Shown here: one piece after another, positions 24,018-33,350 of the stretch
Position numbering within the stretch: the first letter of the stretch is position 1
Layout of the letters: each line of letters starts with the position of its first letter
Assembly: GCF_003020125.1 (NCBI RefSeq)
Contig: NZ_PYFW01000001.1
Coordinates: 1,860,001-1,924,000 of the forward strand
Direction: 5' to 3'
Source: Bradyrhizobium sp. MOS003
GTDB lineage: Bacteria > Pseudomonadota > Alphaproteobacteria > Rhizobiales > Xanthobacteraceae
DNA length: 64,000 bases
The notes under the pieces: generated by a model
Seen by the model: only the letters and a program-made list of their open reading frames with translations
Told to the model about the DNA's origin: nothing
Database searches by the model: none
Program-made: the position numbers and the translations under genes

Positions 24018-25706
24018 ATGGCAGACGACACCGGCAAGTTCGGCGTTGGGGCACTGCATCTCGGCATTCCGAATCGCCGACAATTCTTTCAGCTCGGCGC
24101 TGGCGCCGCCGCAGGATGGAGCCTTTCAGGCAGCGCCTTTGCGCAGACCGAGCGTCCCTCCAATCCGCCGGACAAGCCGCGCGGACAGGTGATTGCGGCG
24201 CTGTCGCAGGAGCCGACCGTCTTTCATCCGCTGATGCCTGGCATCGAGGTCGACCAGGGCATCTGGTGGCAGGTGTTTTCGCCGCTCTGGTACATCGAGC
24301 CCGACGGCAAATTCGTACCCGACCTCGCGCGCGAAGTCCCGACCATCGAGAATGGCGGACTGTCGGCCGACGGCCTGACCTGGAAGCTCAAGCTGCGCAG
24401 CGACGTGAAGTGGCACGACGGCACGCCGTTCACGGCCGAGGACGTCAAGTTCTCGCTGGAGTTGATCAACAATCCCGATTTCCGCGTGCGCAACCGCGTC
24501 GGCCATAGTCTCGTCAAGGACATCAAGGTCGTCGCGCCCGACGAGATCCACTGGCGGATGGAAGCGCCCTATTCGCCCTACATGTCGATCCTGTCGCTCA
24601 CCTTCATCGTGCCCAAGCACATCCTGGAGAAGCTGTCGGATCCGAATGCCTCGCCGTTCCACAATGCGCCCATCGGCACCGGGCCGTTCCGCTGGGGCGA
24701 GCGCGTGCCCGGCGACCACATCCAGTTGAACGCCCATGCCGGCTATCACGGCAAGGGACCGTACGTCGAACGCGTGGTCTTCAAATACATTCCGGATCTC
24801 ACCGTCCTCTACACCCAGTTCCGCACCGGGCAGGTCGACTACACCGGCCTGCAAGGCATCCTGCCGAACTTCGTGCAGGAAGCGAAGACGCTGAAGGGCC
24901 GCAAGATATTCGTCTCCTCGACGTCGTCGGTCGAGCACATCGCGCCCAATCTGGAGTTCGGCCCCTTCGCCGACCGGACGGTGCGCGAGGCGCTCTATCT
25001 CGCCATCAACAAGCAGGCGATCATCGACGCGCTGAATTACGGCCTGCCGACGCAGACCGAGAGCTGCGTGCCGCAGCAGGCCTGGTCGTTCCAGCAGGGG
25101 CTGCCGCAGCACAAATACGATCCCGCCAAGGCCAACACGTTGCTCGATGCGGCGGGGTGGACGCGCGGCTCCGGCGGCGTGCGCGAGAAAGGCGGCGTCA
25201 AGCTCGAATTCACCAATTCGACGACCTCGGGCAATGCGGTTCGCGAGCAGACCCAGCAGCTCCTGATCCAGGACTGGCGCGCGATCGGCGCTGCGATGCG
25301 CGTCAACAACATGCCGGCTGCGGTGATCTGGGGCGACTTCTGGCAGCAGTCGAAGTTCAATTCGGTGATCGTTGGTGTGAACTTCATGCTAGGCAGCGAT
25401 CCCGACGTGACGCCCCGCTTCGGCTCCGGCGCGATTCCCGCCAAGGGCGGCCGCGGCTATAACACCTATCAGTATAAGAGCCCCGAAGCCGATCGCCTGC
25501 TGGCCGAAGGCGCCAGGCAGTTCGATATCGCGCAGCGCAAGACCATCTATGGCGATCTGCAGAAACTGATCCGCAACGACCTTGCGATCCTGCCGCTGTT
25601 CCAGGGCTTCATCGCCGAGGGCGTGAAGGAGGGGCTGCAAGGCTTCCGACCCAACATCAACACCTCCAGCAACTGCTGGAACATCCGCGAATGGTATTGG
25701 GCCTGA
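24018..25706 (+). CDS. ABC transporter substrate-binding protein, oligopeptide/opine type, Tat-exported
   Basis: A 562-residue solute-binding family 5 protein. The leader has a twin-arginine motif (PNRRQFFQLGAG, Arg20-Arg21), a hydrophobic stretch and an AFA cleavage site near 42, so export is probably by Tat. The mature part shows family features: SADGLTWKLKLRSDVKWHDGTPFTAEDVKFSLE, the GTGPFRWGERVPGD segment and RTVREALYLAINKQAIID. Substrates of this family are peptides, opines, nickel or sugars. The adjacent oxidoreductases favour an amino-acid-like ligand. The ATG at 24018 follows CGGAGAG. First gene of the operon, followed by two permease genes. Confidence 0.92.
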   Translation: MADDTGKFGVGALHLGIPNRRQFFQLGAGAAAGWSLSGSAFAQTERPSNPPDKPRGQVIAALSQEPTVFHPLMPGIEVDQGIWWQVFSPLWYIEPDGKFVPDLAREVPTIENGGLSADGLTWKLKLRSDVKWHDGTPFTAEDVKFSLELINNPDFRVRNRVGHSLVKDIKVVAPDEIHWRMEAPYSPYMSILSLTFIVPKHILEKLSDPNASPFHNAPIGTGPFRWGERVPGDHIQLNAHAGYHGKGPYVERVVFKYIPDLTVLYTQFRTGQVDYTGLQGILPNFVQEAKTLKGRKIFVSSTSSVEHIAPNLEFGPFADRTVREALYLAINKQAIIDALNYGLPTQTESCVPQQAWSFQQGLPQHKYDPAKANTLLDAAGWTRGSGGVREKGGVKLEFTNSTTSGNAVREQTQQLLIQDWRAIGAAMRVNNMPAAVIWGDFWQQSKFNSVIVGVNFMLGSDPDVTPRFGSGAIPAKGGRGYNTYQYKSPEADRLLAEGARQFDIAQRKTIYGDLQKLIRNDLAILPLFQGFIAEGVKEGLQGFRPNINTSSNCWNIREWYWA

Positions 25707-25733
25707 TGCACAGGGTTCGCTGGGCAGCCTGAG

Positions 25734-26684
25734 ATGGCCCGATACGTCGTCAACCGCCTGGCACAGGCGATCATGCTGCTGGTGATCGTGTCCGCGATCG
25801 GCTTCGCCATCCTGCATCTGGCCCCGGGCGGGCCGCTGTCGCAATTCGCGGCCTCCGCGCAGATGACGCAGGAGGATCTCGACCGCGTCACCAAACAGCT
25901 TGGGCTGGATCGGCCGCTTCCGGTCCAGTATCTCGACTGGTTCGGCCGCATGTTGAAGGGCGATTGGGGCAAGTCCTATCGCGACGGCGAGGCGGTGCTG
26001 GCGGTGATCTCCTCGCATCTCGGCGCCACGCTCGAGCTGATGGCGACGGCGACGATCATCGCGGTGCTGCTGGGATGCTGGATCGGTATCCTTGGCGCGC
26101 TGAGGCGATACTCGCTGTTCGACACGCTCGCGACCGTCGGCGCCATGATCGCGCTGTCGATCCCGACCTTCTGGTTCGGCCTCGTCACCATCTACGTGTT
26201 CTCGGTCAAGCTCGGCTGGCTGCCGGCCGGCAACCGGCAGACCGTCGGCGACGGCTCCTTCCTCGACCTGCTGCATCATCTGATCGCGCCGGCGATGGTG
26301 TTGGCGCTGGTCGAGACCGCGATGTGGGGCCGCTTCATGCGTTCCTCGATGCTCGAGGTCATCAACCAGGACTACATCCGCACCGCGCGCGCCAAGGGCA
26401 TACCGGAATGGCGTATCCTCACCGTGCACGCGTTGCGTAACGCGCTGCTGCCGATGATCACCGTCGCGGGCCTGCAGTTTCCGACGCTGCTCGGCGGCGC
26501 GCTGGTGGCCGAGACCGTGTTCACCTGGCCCGGCATGGGGCGGCTGTTCCTCGATTCCATCGGCTATCGCGACTATCCCGTGGTGATGGGCATCCTGATG
26601 TTCTCGGCGACGATGGTGCTGATCGGCTCGCTGCTCGCCGACATCCTCTATGCCGTCGTCGATCCGCGCATCCGGGTGGGCTAG
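25734..26684 (+). CDS. ABC transporter permease, DppB/OppB type
   Basis: A 316-residue inner-membrane permease with six predicted helices. The N-terminus MARYVVNRLAQAIMLLVIVSAIGFAILHLAPGG is characteristic of DppB-like subunits, as is the loop DRPLPVQYLDWFGRMLKGDWGKSYRDG. The coupling-helix motif facing the ATPase is DYIRTARAKGIPEWRILTVHALRNALLP (EAA type). It pairs with the DppC-type permease that starts 3 bp after its stop, and lies 27 bp after the binding-protein gene. Confidence 0.93.
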   Translation: MARYVVNRLAQAIMLLVIVSAIGFAILHLAPGGPLSQFAASAQMTQEDLDRVTKQLGLDRPLPVQYLDWFGRMLKGDWGKSYRDGEAVLAVISSHLGATLELMATATIIAVLLGCWIGILGALRRYSLFDTLATVGAMIALSIPTFWFGLVTIYVFSVKLGWLPAGNRQTVGDGSFLDLLHHLIAPAMVLALVETAMWGRFMRSSMLEVINQDYIRTARAKGIPEWRILTVHALRNALLPMITVAGLQFPTLLGGALVAETVFTWPGMGRLFLDSIGYRDYPVVMGILMFSATMVLIGSLLADILYAVVDPRIRVG

Positions 26685-26687
26685 GCG

Positions 26688-27563
26688 ATGGCGACCGCAA
26701 CCCTCTCCACCGTCCAGCTCGCGCCCGGCCAGGCGGCCTGGCGGCGTTTCCGCCGGCATCGTCTGGCGCTTGCCGGCGCCGTCATCATTCTGGTGCTGGT
26801 GCTCGGCTCGGCGTTCGGCCCGTATCTGCTGCCGTTCGACGACACCTATATCGACATCATGAAGCGGTTCGCGCCGCCGCTCTCCGGCGCGCACATCCTC
26901 GGCACCGACGAGCTCGGCCGCGACGTGCTGGCGCGGCTGATGATGGGTGGACGCGTCTCGCTATCAATCGGCATCGTCGCGATGGTGATGGCGATGGCTG
27001 TCGGCATCGTCGTTGGCGCTTTTGCCGGCTTCTATGGCGGCGTGGTCGGCGCGGTGCTGATGCGGCTCGTCGATGCCGTCCTGTGCTTCCCGACCATCTT
27101 CCTGCTGCTGGCGCTGGCAGCGCTCACCGAGCCCGGTCTCGTCACCACCACCGTGCTGATCGCGGCGACGGCCTGGATGGCCGTAGCCCGCGTCGTCGCG
27201 GCCCAGGTCCGTTCGCTGCGCGAACGCGAATTTGCCGTCGCCGCACTCGCCTTCGGCTCGTCGAACCTGCGCATCATGTTCCGCGAACTGGTGCCCAACG
27301 CGATCGCGCCGATCGTGGTGGCGGCAACGCTGAACGTGGCGAAAGCGATCCTGCTGGAATCCTACGTCAGCTATCTCGGCTACGGCATCCAGCCGCCGGC
27401 GGCGAGCTGGGGCAACATGCTCAACAACGCGCAGATCTATCTCACCAGCGCGCCGTGGCTCGCGATCGCGCCGGGTCTCGCCATCACGCTGGCGGTGACC
27501 AGCTTCAACTTCCTCGGCGACGGGCTGCGTGATGCGCTCGATCCGCGCATGAACATCCCGTGA
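26688..27563 (+). CDS. ABC transporter permease, DppC/OppC type
   Basis: A 291-residue inner-membrane permease. An N-terminal cytoplasmic tail and TM1 (RRFRRHRLALAGAVIILVLVLGSAFGPYL) are followed by the conserved HILGTDELGRDVLARLMMGGRVSLSIG. The EAA loop is REFAVAALAFGSSNLRIMFRELVPN. These are standard for DppC subunits. It forms the heterodimeric channel with the preceding permease. The next gene, a FAD oxidoreductase, begins 54 bp downstream, so uptake and metabolism are co-transcribed. Confidence 0.93.
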   Translation: MATATLSTVQLAPGQAAWRRFRRHRLALAGAVIILVLVLGSAFGPYLLPFDDTYIDIMKRFAPPLSGAHILGTDELGRDVLARLMMGGRVSLSIGIVAMVMAMAVGIVVGAFAGFYGGVVGAVLMRLVDAVLCFPTIFLLLALAALTEPGLVTTTVLIAATAWMAVARVVAAQVRSLREREFAVAALAFGSSNLRIMFRELVPNAIAPIVVAATLNVAKAILLESYVSYLGYGIQPPAASWGNMLNNAQIYLTSAPWLAIAPGLAITLAVTSFNFLGDGLRDALDPRMNIP

Positions 27564-27617
27564 TCTGTAAACTCATGACGAGCAAAGTCTCGGTCGAACT
27601 GAACTCCAGGAGTGCCC

Positions 27618-28946
27618 ATGTCCCCGCCGCTCAACCGTATAAACAGCGACGAACGCCTGCCGACACAGATGGATGTCGTCGTCATCGGCGGCGGCGTGAT
27701 CGGCGTCTCCGCGGCCTATCATCTGGCAAAGAAGGGCCTCTCCGTCGCATTGGTCGAGAAGGGCCATGTCGGCGGCGAGCAGTCGAGCCGCAACTGGGGC
27801 TGGTGCCGTCAGCAGGGCCGCGCGCGCGAGGAGATTCCGCTGGCGCGCGAGGCGCTGCGGCTGTGGGAAGACATGCAGAACGACGCCGGCGTCGATGCCG
27901 GCTTCCGCCGCACCGGCGTGCTGTTTCTGACCAAGAACAAGGACGAGCTTGCGAGCTGGGAGCGCTGGGCCGCGGTCGCGCGTGAGATGCAGGTGCACTC
28001 CACCGTGCTGACGCCGGCCGAGGTCGCCGAGCGGATGCCGGGCAATACCGACACATGGGTCGGCGGGCTGCACACGCCGAGTGACGGCCGGGCCGAACCG
28101 TCGATGGCGGTGCCCGCGCTCGCCACCGCCGCGCGAAAGCACGGCGTCACCATCCATCAGGGCTGCGCCGCGCGCGGGCTGGAGACGACGGGCGGGAAGG
28201 TCAGCGCCGTCGTCACCGAGAAGGGCACCATCCGCACGCAGTCCGTGCTGCTGTCGGGCGGCGCGTGGTCGTCGCTGTTCTGCCGCCGTCACGGCATCGA
28301 GCTGCCGATCGGTCTCGTCAACGCCACCGCGTGCCGGACCACGCCGGGTCCGGAGATCACCTCGGGTGCGCTCGGCACCGACTTCTACTGCATCCGCCGT
28401 CGCCTCGACGGCGGCTTCACGCTGGCGCTGCGCAACCGCGGCACTGTCGAGCTGTCGCCCGATCTGTTCCGTTATGCGCGCACCTTCTGGCCGACCTATC
28501 TTCATCGCAAGAACGGATTGAAGCTGTCGCTCGGCAAGTCTTTCCTCGACCAGATCATGCGCGGCACCAGTTGGAGTTTCGACAAGCCGTCGCCATTCGA
28601 GACCGAGCGCGTGCGCGATCCCGCGCCCGACATGTCGCTGGTCAACGCTGCGCTGGCGTCGCTGATCAAGGCCAATCCCGAACTCAAGGACATCGAGATC
28701 GCGGAAGCCTGGGGCGGCACCATCGACTGCACGCCGGACACGATCCCGGTGATCTCGCCGATCGATGCGCTGCCCGGCTTCTTCCTCGCCACCGGTTTCT
28801 CCGGCCACGGCTTTGGCATCGGCCCCGCCGCCGGCAAGCTTGCTGCCGACATCGTCACCGGCGCGACGCCGCTGGTCGATCCCGAGCCCTACAGCCACAA
28901 GCGCATGATCGACGGCCGGCGGCTCGCGCCGGTCAGCCCGTTCTGA
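27618..28946 (+). CDS. FAD-dependent oxidoreductase (DAO family)
   Basis: A 442-residue flavoprotein of the D-amino-acid oxidase/glycine oxidase fold. The FAD dinucleotide motif VVVIGGGVIGVSAAYHLAKKGLSVALVEKG starts near residue 19. It is followed by GEQSSRNWGWCRQQGR, a pattern of amine- or N-substituted amino-acid-oxidising members. The C-terminal FAD contact is TGFSGHGFGIGPAAGKLAADIV. It probably oxidises a secondary or D-amino acid to a 2-oxo acid plus amine. The ATG at 27618 lies 5 bp after AGGAG; an in-frame GTG six bases earlier is less likely. Its position inside the ABC operon implies it acts on the imported substrate. Confidence 0.88.
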   Translation: MSPPLNRINSDERLPTQMDVVVIGGGVIGVSAAYHLAKKGLSVALVEKGHVGGEQSSRNWGWCRQQGRAREEIPLAREALRLWEDMQNDAGVDAGFRRTGVLFLTKNKDELASWERWAAVAREMQVHSTVLTPAEVAERMPGNTDTWVGGLHTPSDGRAEPSMAVPALATAARKHGVTIHQGCAARGLETTGGKVSAVVTEKGTIRTQSVLLSGGAWSSLFCRRHGIELPIGLVNATACRTTPGPEITSGALGTDFYCIRRRLDGGFTLALRNRGTVELSPDLFRYARTFWPTYLHRKNGLKLSLGKSFLDQIMRGTSWSFDKPSPFETERVRDPAPDMSLVNAALASLIKANPELKDIEIAEAWGGTIDCTPDTIPVISPIDALPGFFLATGFSGHGFGIGPAAGKLAADIVTGATPLVDPEPYSHKRMIDGRRLAPVSPF

Positions 28947-28953
28947 GGGCCGC

Positions 28954-29880
28954 ATGACGGTTCTCTACAAGGCCAACATGGTTCGCGGTGCCGAGTGGGC
29001 GCGCTTCTTCGCGGAGCGCGCACCCGACGTCCCGTTCCGGCTCTGGCCTGACATCGGCGATGCCGCCGATGTGCGCTACCTCGTCGCATGGGTGCCGCCG
29101 GACGACATCGCGACGACGTTCCCCAATCTCGAACTGGTCTTCTCGGTCGGCGCCGGCGTCGATCAGTTCGACGCCACGAAAGTTCCGGCGCACATTCCGC
29201 TGGTCCGCATGCTGGAGCCCGGCATCGCCGAGACCATGGTGGAGTACGTCACCATGGTCGTGCTGGCCCTGCATCGCGACCTCCTGCACTTCATCGATCA
29301 GCAGAAGCAGCAGCTCTGGCGCGAGATCCGGATCACGCCGGCGAAACGGCGGGGTGTCGGCGTCATGGGGCTCGGCCAGCTCGGCCAGGCCGTGCTCGAA
29401 CGCCTCAAGGCGTTCGGCTTCCCGCTTCTGGGGTGGAATCGCTCGCCGCGCGACATCGCGGGAGTGACCTGTTACGCTGGCCCTGACACCTTGCCGGATT
29501 TCCTGGCGCAAAGCGACATTCTGGTTTGCCTCTTGCCGCTGACCGACGAGACGCGCGGGATCCTCAACGCCGATTTGTTCGCACGCCTGCCGCGCGGTGC
29601 GTCCCTCGTCAATGTCGGCCGCGGCCCGCATCTCGTCGAGGCCGATTTCCTTGCGGCGCTCGACAGCGGTGCGTTGTCAGGCGCCGTGCTTGATGTCGCC
29701 GATCCTGAACCGCTGCCTGAGGGACATCCGTTCTGGAGCCACCCGCGCATCCTGCTGACGCCGCACAATGCCAGCATGACGACGCCGGACACGGCCGTCG
29801 ATTTCGTGCTCGACGTCATCGACCGTCACCGCCGCGGCGAGGAGCTGCCGGGGCGTGTCGATCGTAGTCGCGGCTATTGA
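28954..29880 (+). CDS. D-2-hydroxyacid dehydrogenase (GhrA-like glyoxylate/hydroxypyruvate reductase)
   Basis: A 308-residue NAD(P)H-dependent 2-oxo acid reductase. The nucleotide-binding motif is GVGVMGLGQLGQAVLERLKAFGF (GxGxxG). Catalytic Arg falls in VNVGRGPHLVEADFL, Glu in DVADPEPLPEGHPFW and His in LLTPHNAS. The order matches the GhrA branch. It starts 7 bp after the FAD oxidoreductase, so it may reduce the 2-oxo acid made by that enzyme. A different 2-hydroxyacid dehydrogenase at 47568-48530 is only distantly alike. Confidence 0.9.
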   Translation: MTVLYKANMVRGAEWARFFAERAPDVPFRLWPDIGDAADVRYLVAWVPPDDIATTFPNLELVFSVGAGVDQFDATKVPAHIPLVRMLEPGIAETMVEYVTMVVLALHRDLLHFIDQQKQQLWREIRITPAKRRGVGVMGLGQLGQAVLERLKAFGFPLLGWNRSPRDIAGVTCYAGPDTLPDFLAQSDILVCLLPLTDETRGILNADLFARLPRGASLVNVGRGPHLVEADFLAALDSGALSGAVLDVADPEPLPEGHPFWSHPRILLTPHNASMTTPDTAVDFVLDVIDRHRRGEELPGRVDRSRGY

Positions 29881-29927
29881 GGTCGAGATGATGGTCGTAA
29901 CATCGGTGCAGCCCCGGGCTCCTCTTA

Positions 29928-30046
29928 CCTCTCCCGCTTGCGGGGGAGGTCGGCGCGAAGCGCCGGATGGGGGCTCTCTCCTCTTGGCGGCCCTCGCTCG
30001 TGGAGGCACCCCCACCCCAGCCCTCCCCCGCAAGCGGGAGAGGGGG
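29928..30046. repeat. Dispersed palindromic repeat, family D (CTCCCGCTTGCGGGGGAGG type)
   Basis: CCTCTCCCGCTTGCGGGGGA at one end is answered by CCTCCCCCGCAAGCGGGAGA at the other, and GGCGCGAAGCGCC forms an inner hairpin. It lies inside the operon, between the dehydrogenase and ATPase genes. Other copies are at 43435-43557 and 45013-45158. Confidence 0.8.
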
Positions 30047-30081
30047 CGCACCGTCTTTGCGGCAAGGGTCGGGCACTTTTC

Positions 30082-31956
30082 ATGAGCAACGGCGCAACCA
30101 AGCCCGACCAGACCCAAAACCACGCCCAAGACCGCGCGTCGGTGCTGTCGGTCTCCGGCCTCACCACGTCCTTCATGCTGGAACGGCAATGGCTTCCCGT
30201 CGTCCGCAACGTCTCCTTCGACGTTGCTCCCCGTGAAACCGTTGCGATCGTCGGCGAGTCCGGCTCCGGCAAGAGCGTCACTGCGCTGTCGATCATGCGG
30301 CTCATTCCGAAGGAGATCGGCCGCGTCGAGGGCCGCATCATGCTTGCCGGCCGCGACCTGCTGGCGCTGCCGGAAGCGAGCATGACGGACATTCGCGGCA
30401 ACGATGTTGCGATGATCCTCCAGGAGCCGATGACGAGCCTCAATCCGGTGCTCACCATCGGCTTCCAGATTGCGGAAGCATTGATCCAGCATCGCGGCCT
30501 GTCGCGGGCGGCGGCGGAGGCCGAGGCCATCCGGCTGCTCGATCGTGTCCGTATCCCCGCGGCCCAGTCGCGCTTCCACGAGCATCCGCATCGCTTCTCC
30601 GGCGGTATGCGCCAGCGCGTGATGATCGCGATGGCGCTCGCCTGCAGACCAAAACTCCTGATCGCCGACGAGCCGACCACCGCGCTCGACGTCACCATCC
30701 AGGCCCAGATCCTGGAACTGCTGAAGGAGCTTCAGCAGGAGGAGGGGATGGCGATCCTCTTCATCACCCACGACATGGGCGTGGTCGCCGAGATCGCCGA
30801 CCGGACTGTCGTGATGTATGGCGGGCAGGCGGTAGAGCTCGATGCGACCTCACGCATCTTTGCCGCGCCCTCGCATCCCTACACACGCGCGTTGCTCGCC
30901 GCCGTGCCGCGCTTGGGCTCGATGGACGGACGGGCGCGGCCGATGCGCTTTCCCATCGTCGACAAGGTGACGGGGACCTCGGACGAGCCGACGGAGACGC
31001 CCGATACGGTCTCGCCGGCCGAGCGACCGCTGCTCGAAGTCGCAAACCTCACCACACGCTTTCCGATCCGCTCGGGCCTGTTCGGCAGGGTCTCGGGCCG
31101 GGTCCATGCGGTCGAGAACGTCTCCTTCACCTTGCGCGCCGGCGAGACGCTGGCGCTGGTCGGCGAGTCCGGTTGCGGCAAGTCGACCACCGGCCGTTCC
31201 ATTCTCAAACTGACGGAGCCCGACAGCGGGACCGTCCTGATCGACGGCCAGGACGTGCTGGCGATGTCCGGCCGCACCTTGCGTGACGTCCGCAAGCAGA
31301 TGCAGATCGTCTTTCAGGATCCGTTCGCAAGCCTCAATCCGCGCATGTCGATAGGCACGGCGATCGCGGCACCCCTGCTGGCCAACGGGCTCGCCTCGGC
31401 GTCGCAGGCCCGGGACAAGGTCGCTGACCTCCTCGTCCGCGTTGGTCTCGCCGCCGACATGGCCGCGCGCTTTCCGCATGAATTCTCCGGCGGCCAGCGC
31501 CAGCGCATCTGCATCGCCCGGGCGCTCGCGCTTGGGCCGAAGCTGATCGTCGCGGACGAGGCGGTCTCCGCGCTCGACGTCTCGGTCAAGGCGCAAGTCG
31601 TCAACCTGATGCTCGATCTTCAAGCCAGCATGGGGCTCGCCTATCTCTTCATCTCCCACGACATCGCGGTGGTCGAGCGCATGAGCCACCGCGTCGCCGT
31701 GATGTATCTCGGCGAGATCGTCGAGATCGGACCGCGCGTGGCCGTGTTCGGCAATCCGCAGCACCCTTATACTAAGAAGCTGATGGCCGCCGTGCCGGTG
31801 CCGGATCCGGCGCGTCGCGCCACGAAGCGCGAGGTCGCATACGACGAAATCAGAAGCCCGGTGCGTGCGCCCAACTACCAGCCGCCGGTGCGGCAATATC
31901 GTGAAGTCTCGCCCGGCCACGTCGTGCAGGTCTGGGGCGAGGAATGGTCGGCCTGA
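30082..31956 (+). CDS. ABC transporter ATP-binding protein, fused DppD-DppF type
   Basis: A 624-residue protein with two complete ABC ATPase domains, as in GsiA. Domain 1 (about 20-290) has Walker A GESGSGKS, signature FSGGMRQRV and Walker B LLIADEPTTALD. Domain 2 (about 318-590) has Walker A GESGCGKST, signature FSGGQRQRI and LIVADEAVSALD. Each domain ends with the oligopeptide-family C-terminal extension (SHPYTRALLAAVP, QHPYTKKLMAAVP). It energises the importer formed with the two upstream permeases. The ATG at 30082 follows a repeat, and the frame is open upstream only because of that repeat. I see no clear ribosome binding site. Confidence 0.93.
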   Translation: MSNGATKPDQTQNHAQDRASVLSVSGLTTSFMLERQWLPVVRNVSFDVAPRETVAIVGESGSGKSVTALSIMRLIPKEIGRVEGRIMLAGRDLLALPEASMTDIRGNDVAMILQEPMTSLNPVLTIGFQIAEALIQHRGLSRAAAEAEAIRLLDRVRIPAAQSRFHEHPHRFSGGMRQRVMIAMALACRPKLLIADEPTTALDVTIQAQILELLKELQQEEGMAILFITHDMGVVAEIADRTVVMYGGQAVELDATSRIFAAPSHPYTRALLAAVPRLGSMDGRARPMRFPIVDKVTGTSDEPTETPDTVSPAERPLLEVANLTTRFPIRSGLFGRVSGRVHAVENVSFTLRAGETLALVGESGCGKSTTGRSILKLTEPDSGTVLIDGQDVLAMSGRTLRDVRKQMQIVFQDPFASLNPRMSIGTAIAAPLLANGLASASQARDKVADLLVRVGLAADMAARFPHEFSGGQRQRICIARALALGPKLIVADEAVSALDVSVKAQVVNLMLDLQASMGLAYLFISHDIAVVERMSHRVAVMYLGEIVEIGPRVAVFGNPQHPYTKKLMAAVPVPDPARRATKREVAYDEIRSPVRAPNYQPPVRQYREVSPGHVVQVWGEEWSA

Positions 31957-31962
31957 GGCGCC

Positions 31963-33186
31963 TCACGAATTGACGTGCACGAAATCCCGCAGCAGCGGAT
32001 AGATCTCGTTATTCCAGCGCTTGCCTGAGAACACGCCGTAATGGCCGACGCCGGCCTGCATGTGGTGGACGCGGCGATAGGCGCGCACGCCGGTGCAGAG
32101 GTCTTGTGCCGCCAGAGTCTGGCCGATCGAGCAGATGTCGTCCTTCTCCCCTTCGACCGTCATCAGACCCATCCGGCCGACGGCCCGGGTGTTCACGGGA
32201 CGCCCGCGGTGCATCAGCTTGCCTTGCGGCAGGAGATGCTCCTGGAAGACGTCGCGCACGGTCTCGATGTAGAATTCGGCCGGAAGGTCCATCACGGCGA
32301 AATATTCGTCGTAGAAGGTCTTGATGGTCGCAGCCTTGTCCTTCTCGCCCTTGGCGATGTGGTTGGCGAGATCCATGTGCTGCTTGATGTGGCGCTCGAG
32401 ATTCATCGAGACGAAGGCGGTGAGCTGCACGAAGCCGGGATAGACTTTCCGCAAGGCGCCGCGGCATTGCATCGGCACGTAGTTGATCAGGTTCTGCTCG
32501 AACCATTCGATCGGCTTGCTTTTGGCGAAGTCGTTGACCTTGGTCGGCTGGATCCGCGTGTCGATCGGCCCCGCCATCAGCGTCAGCGTCGCCGGGCGCG
32601 CGGGATGATTGTCCTCGCACATGATCGCGGCGGCCGCGAGCGCCGACACCGAGGGCTGGCAGATCGCCACCATGTGCGGGCGCGGGCCGAGCTGCCCGAG
32701 GAAATCGATCAGGTGCTCGGTGTAGTCGTCGAGCCCGAAACGGCCTTCACTGCGCGGAATGTCGCGCGGATTGTGCCAGTCGGTGATGTAGACGTCGTGG
32801 TCCTGCAGCAGCGTCTTCACAGTGCCGCGCAGCAGCGTGGCGAAATGGCCCGACATCGGCGCCACCAGCAGCATGCGCGGCTGCTCCGACACGCCCTCTT
32901 TCCTGAAATGCAGCAGCGAGCCGAACGGTGTCGCGTAGGCGATCTCCTCGGTGACGGCGATTTCGCGATTGCCCACCGTCACGCTGTCGATGCCGTAGGC
33001 CGGGCGATGATAGGTGAGGGTGGAGCGCGAGATCAGCTCCAGCGCCGCCGAGAGCCGGTTGACGACCTGGCCCGGCACGCCCTCGGGCACCAGATTGAGG
33101 AATTTGAGCGCGGAAGACGCCCCGGCCCGCCATGGCGCGGTCAGGTCCATATGGTTCTGAAAGGCCTGATAATACATCGACATCAT
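31963..33186 (-). CDS. phaZ: Intracellular polyhydroxyalkanoate depolymerase
   Basis: A 407-residue cytoplasmic PHA depolymerase that mobilises stored poly-3-hydroxybutyrate. It belongs to the intracellular i-PhaZ type with a cysteine in place of the lipase serine (VAICQPSVSALAAAA). The remaining triad members are likely Asp in EGEKDDICSIGQT and His in GVGHYGVFSGKRW. The N-terminus MYYQAFQNHMDLTAPWRAGA is highly typical of the family. GGAAGGTGGG precedes the ATG pair at 33186/33183, so I start there rather than at the longer open frame to 33264. Convergent with the ABC ATPase gene, 6 bp apart. Confidence 0.92.
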   Translation of the reverse strand: MMSMYYQAFQNHMDLTAPWRAGASSALKFLNLVPEGVPGQVVNRLSAALELISRSTLTYHRPAYGIDSVTVGNREIAVTEEIAYATPFGSLLHFRKEGVSEQPRMLLVAPMSGHFATLLRGTVKTLLQDHDVYITDWHNPRDIPRSEGRFGLDDYTEHLIDFLGQLGPRPHMVAICQPSVSALAAAAIMCEDNHPARPATLTLMAGPIDTRIQPTKVNDFAKSKPIEWFEQNLINYVPMQCRGALRKVYPGFVQLTAFVSMNLERHIKQHMDLANHIAKGEKDKAATIKTFYDEYFAVMDLPAEFYIETVRDVFQEHLLPQGKLMHRGRPVNTRAVGRMGLMTVEGEKDDICSIGQTLAAQDLCTGVRAYRRVHHMQAGVGHYGVFSGKRWNNEIYPLLRDFVHVNS

Positions 33187-33350
33187 ACTGAAATGCCCAC
33201 CTTCCCCTGCTGTCATGCAATATCGACGCCAGACGGGAGCCAGATCGCCCCCGAAAATTGGCACGTCGCTTGCTGCTCATTTCGCAGAAAGTACGGGTCA
33301 CGGGCGCACGCGCGAGCCGGGCGGGGTGCAGGTCACAGGGAAGGGCCGAT

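Noticed and set aside
24018..31956. Nickel or dipeptide transporter assignment
   Set aside because: Domain architecture would allow it, but the embedded FAD oxidase and hydroxyacid dehydrogenase do not fit either role. Left as unknown amino-acid-like substrate.
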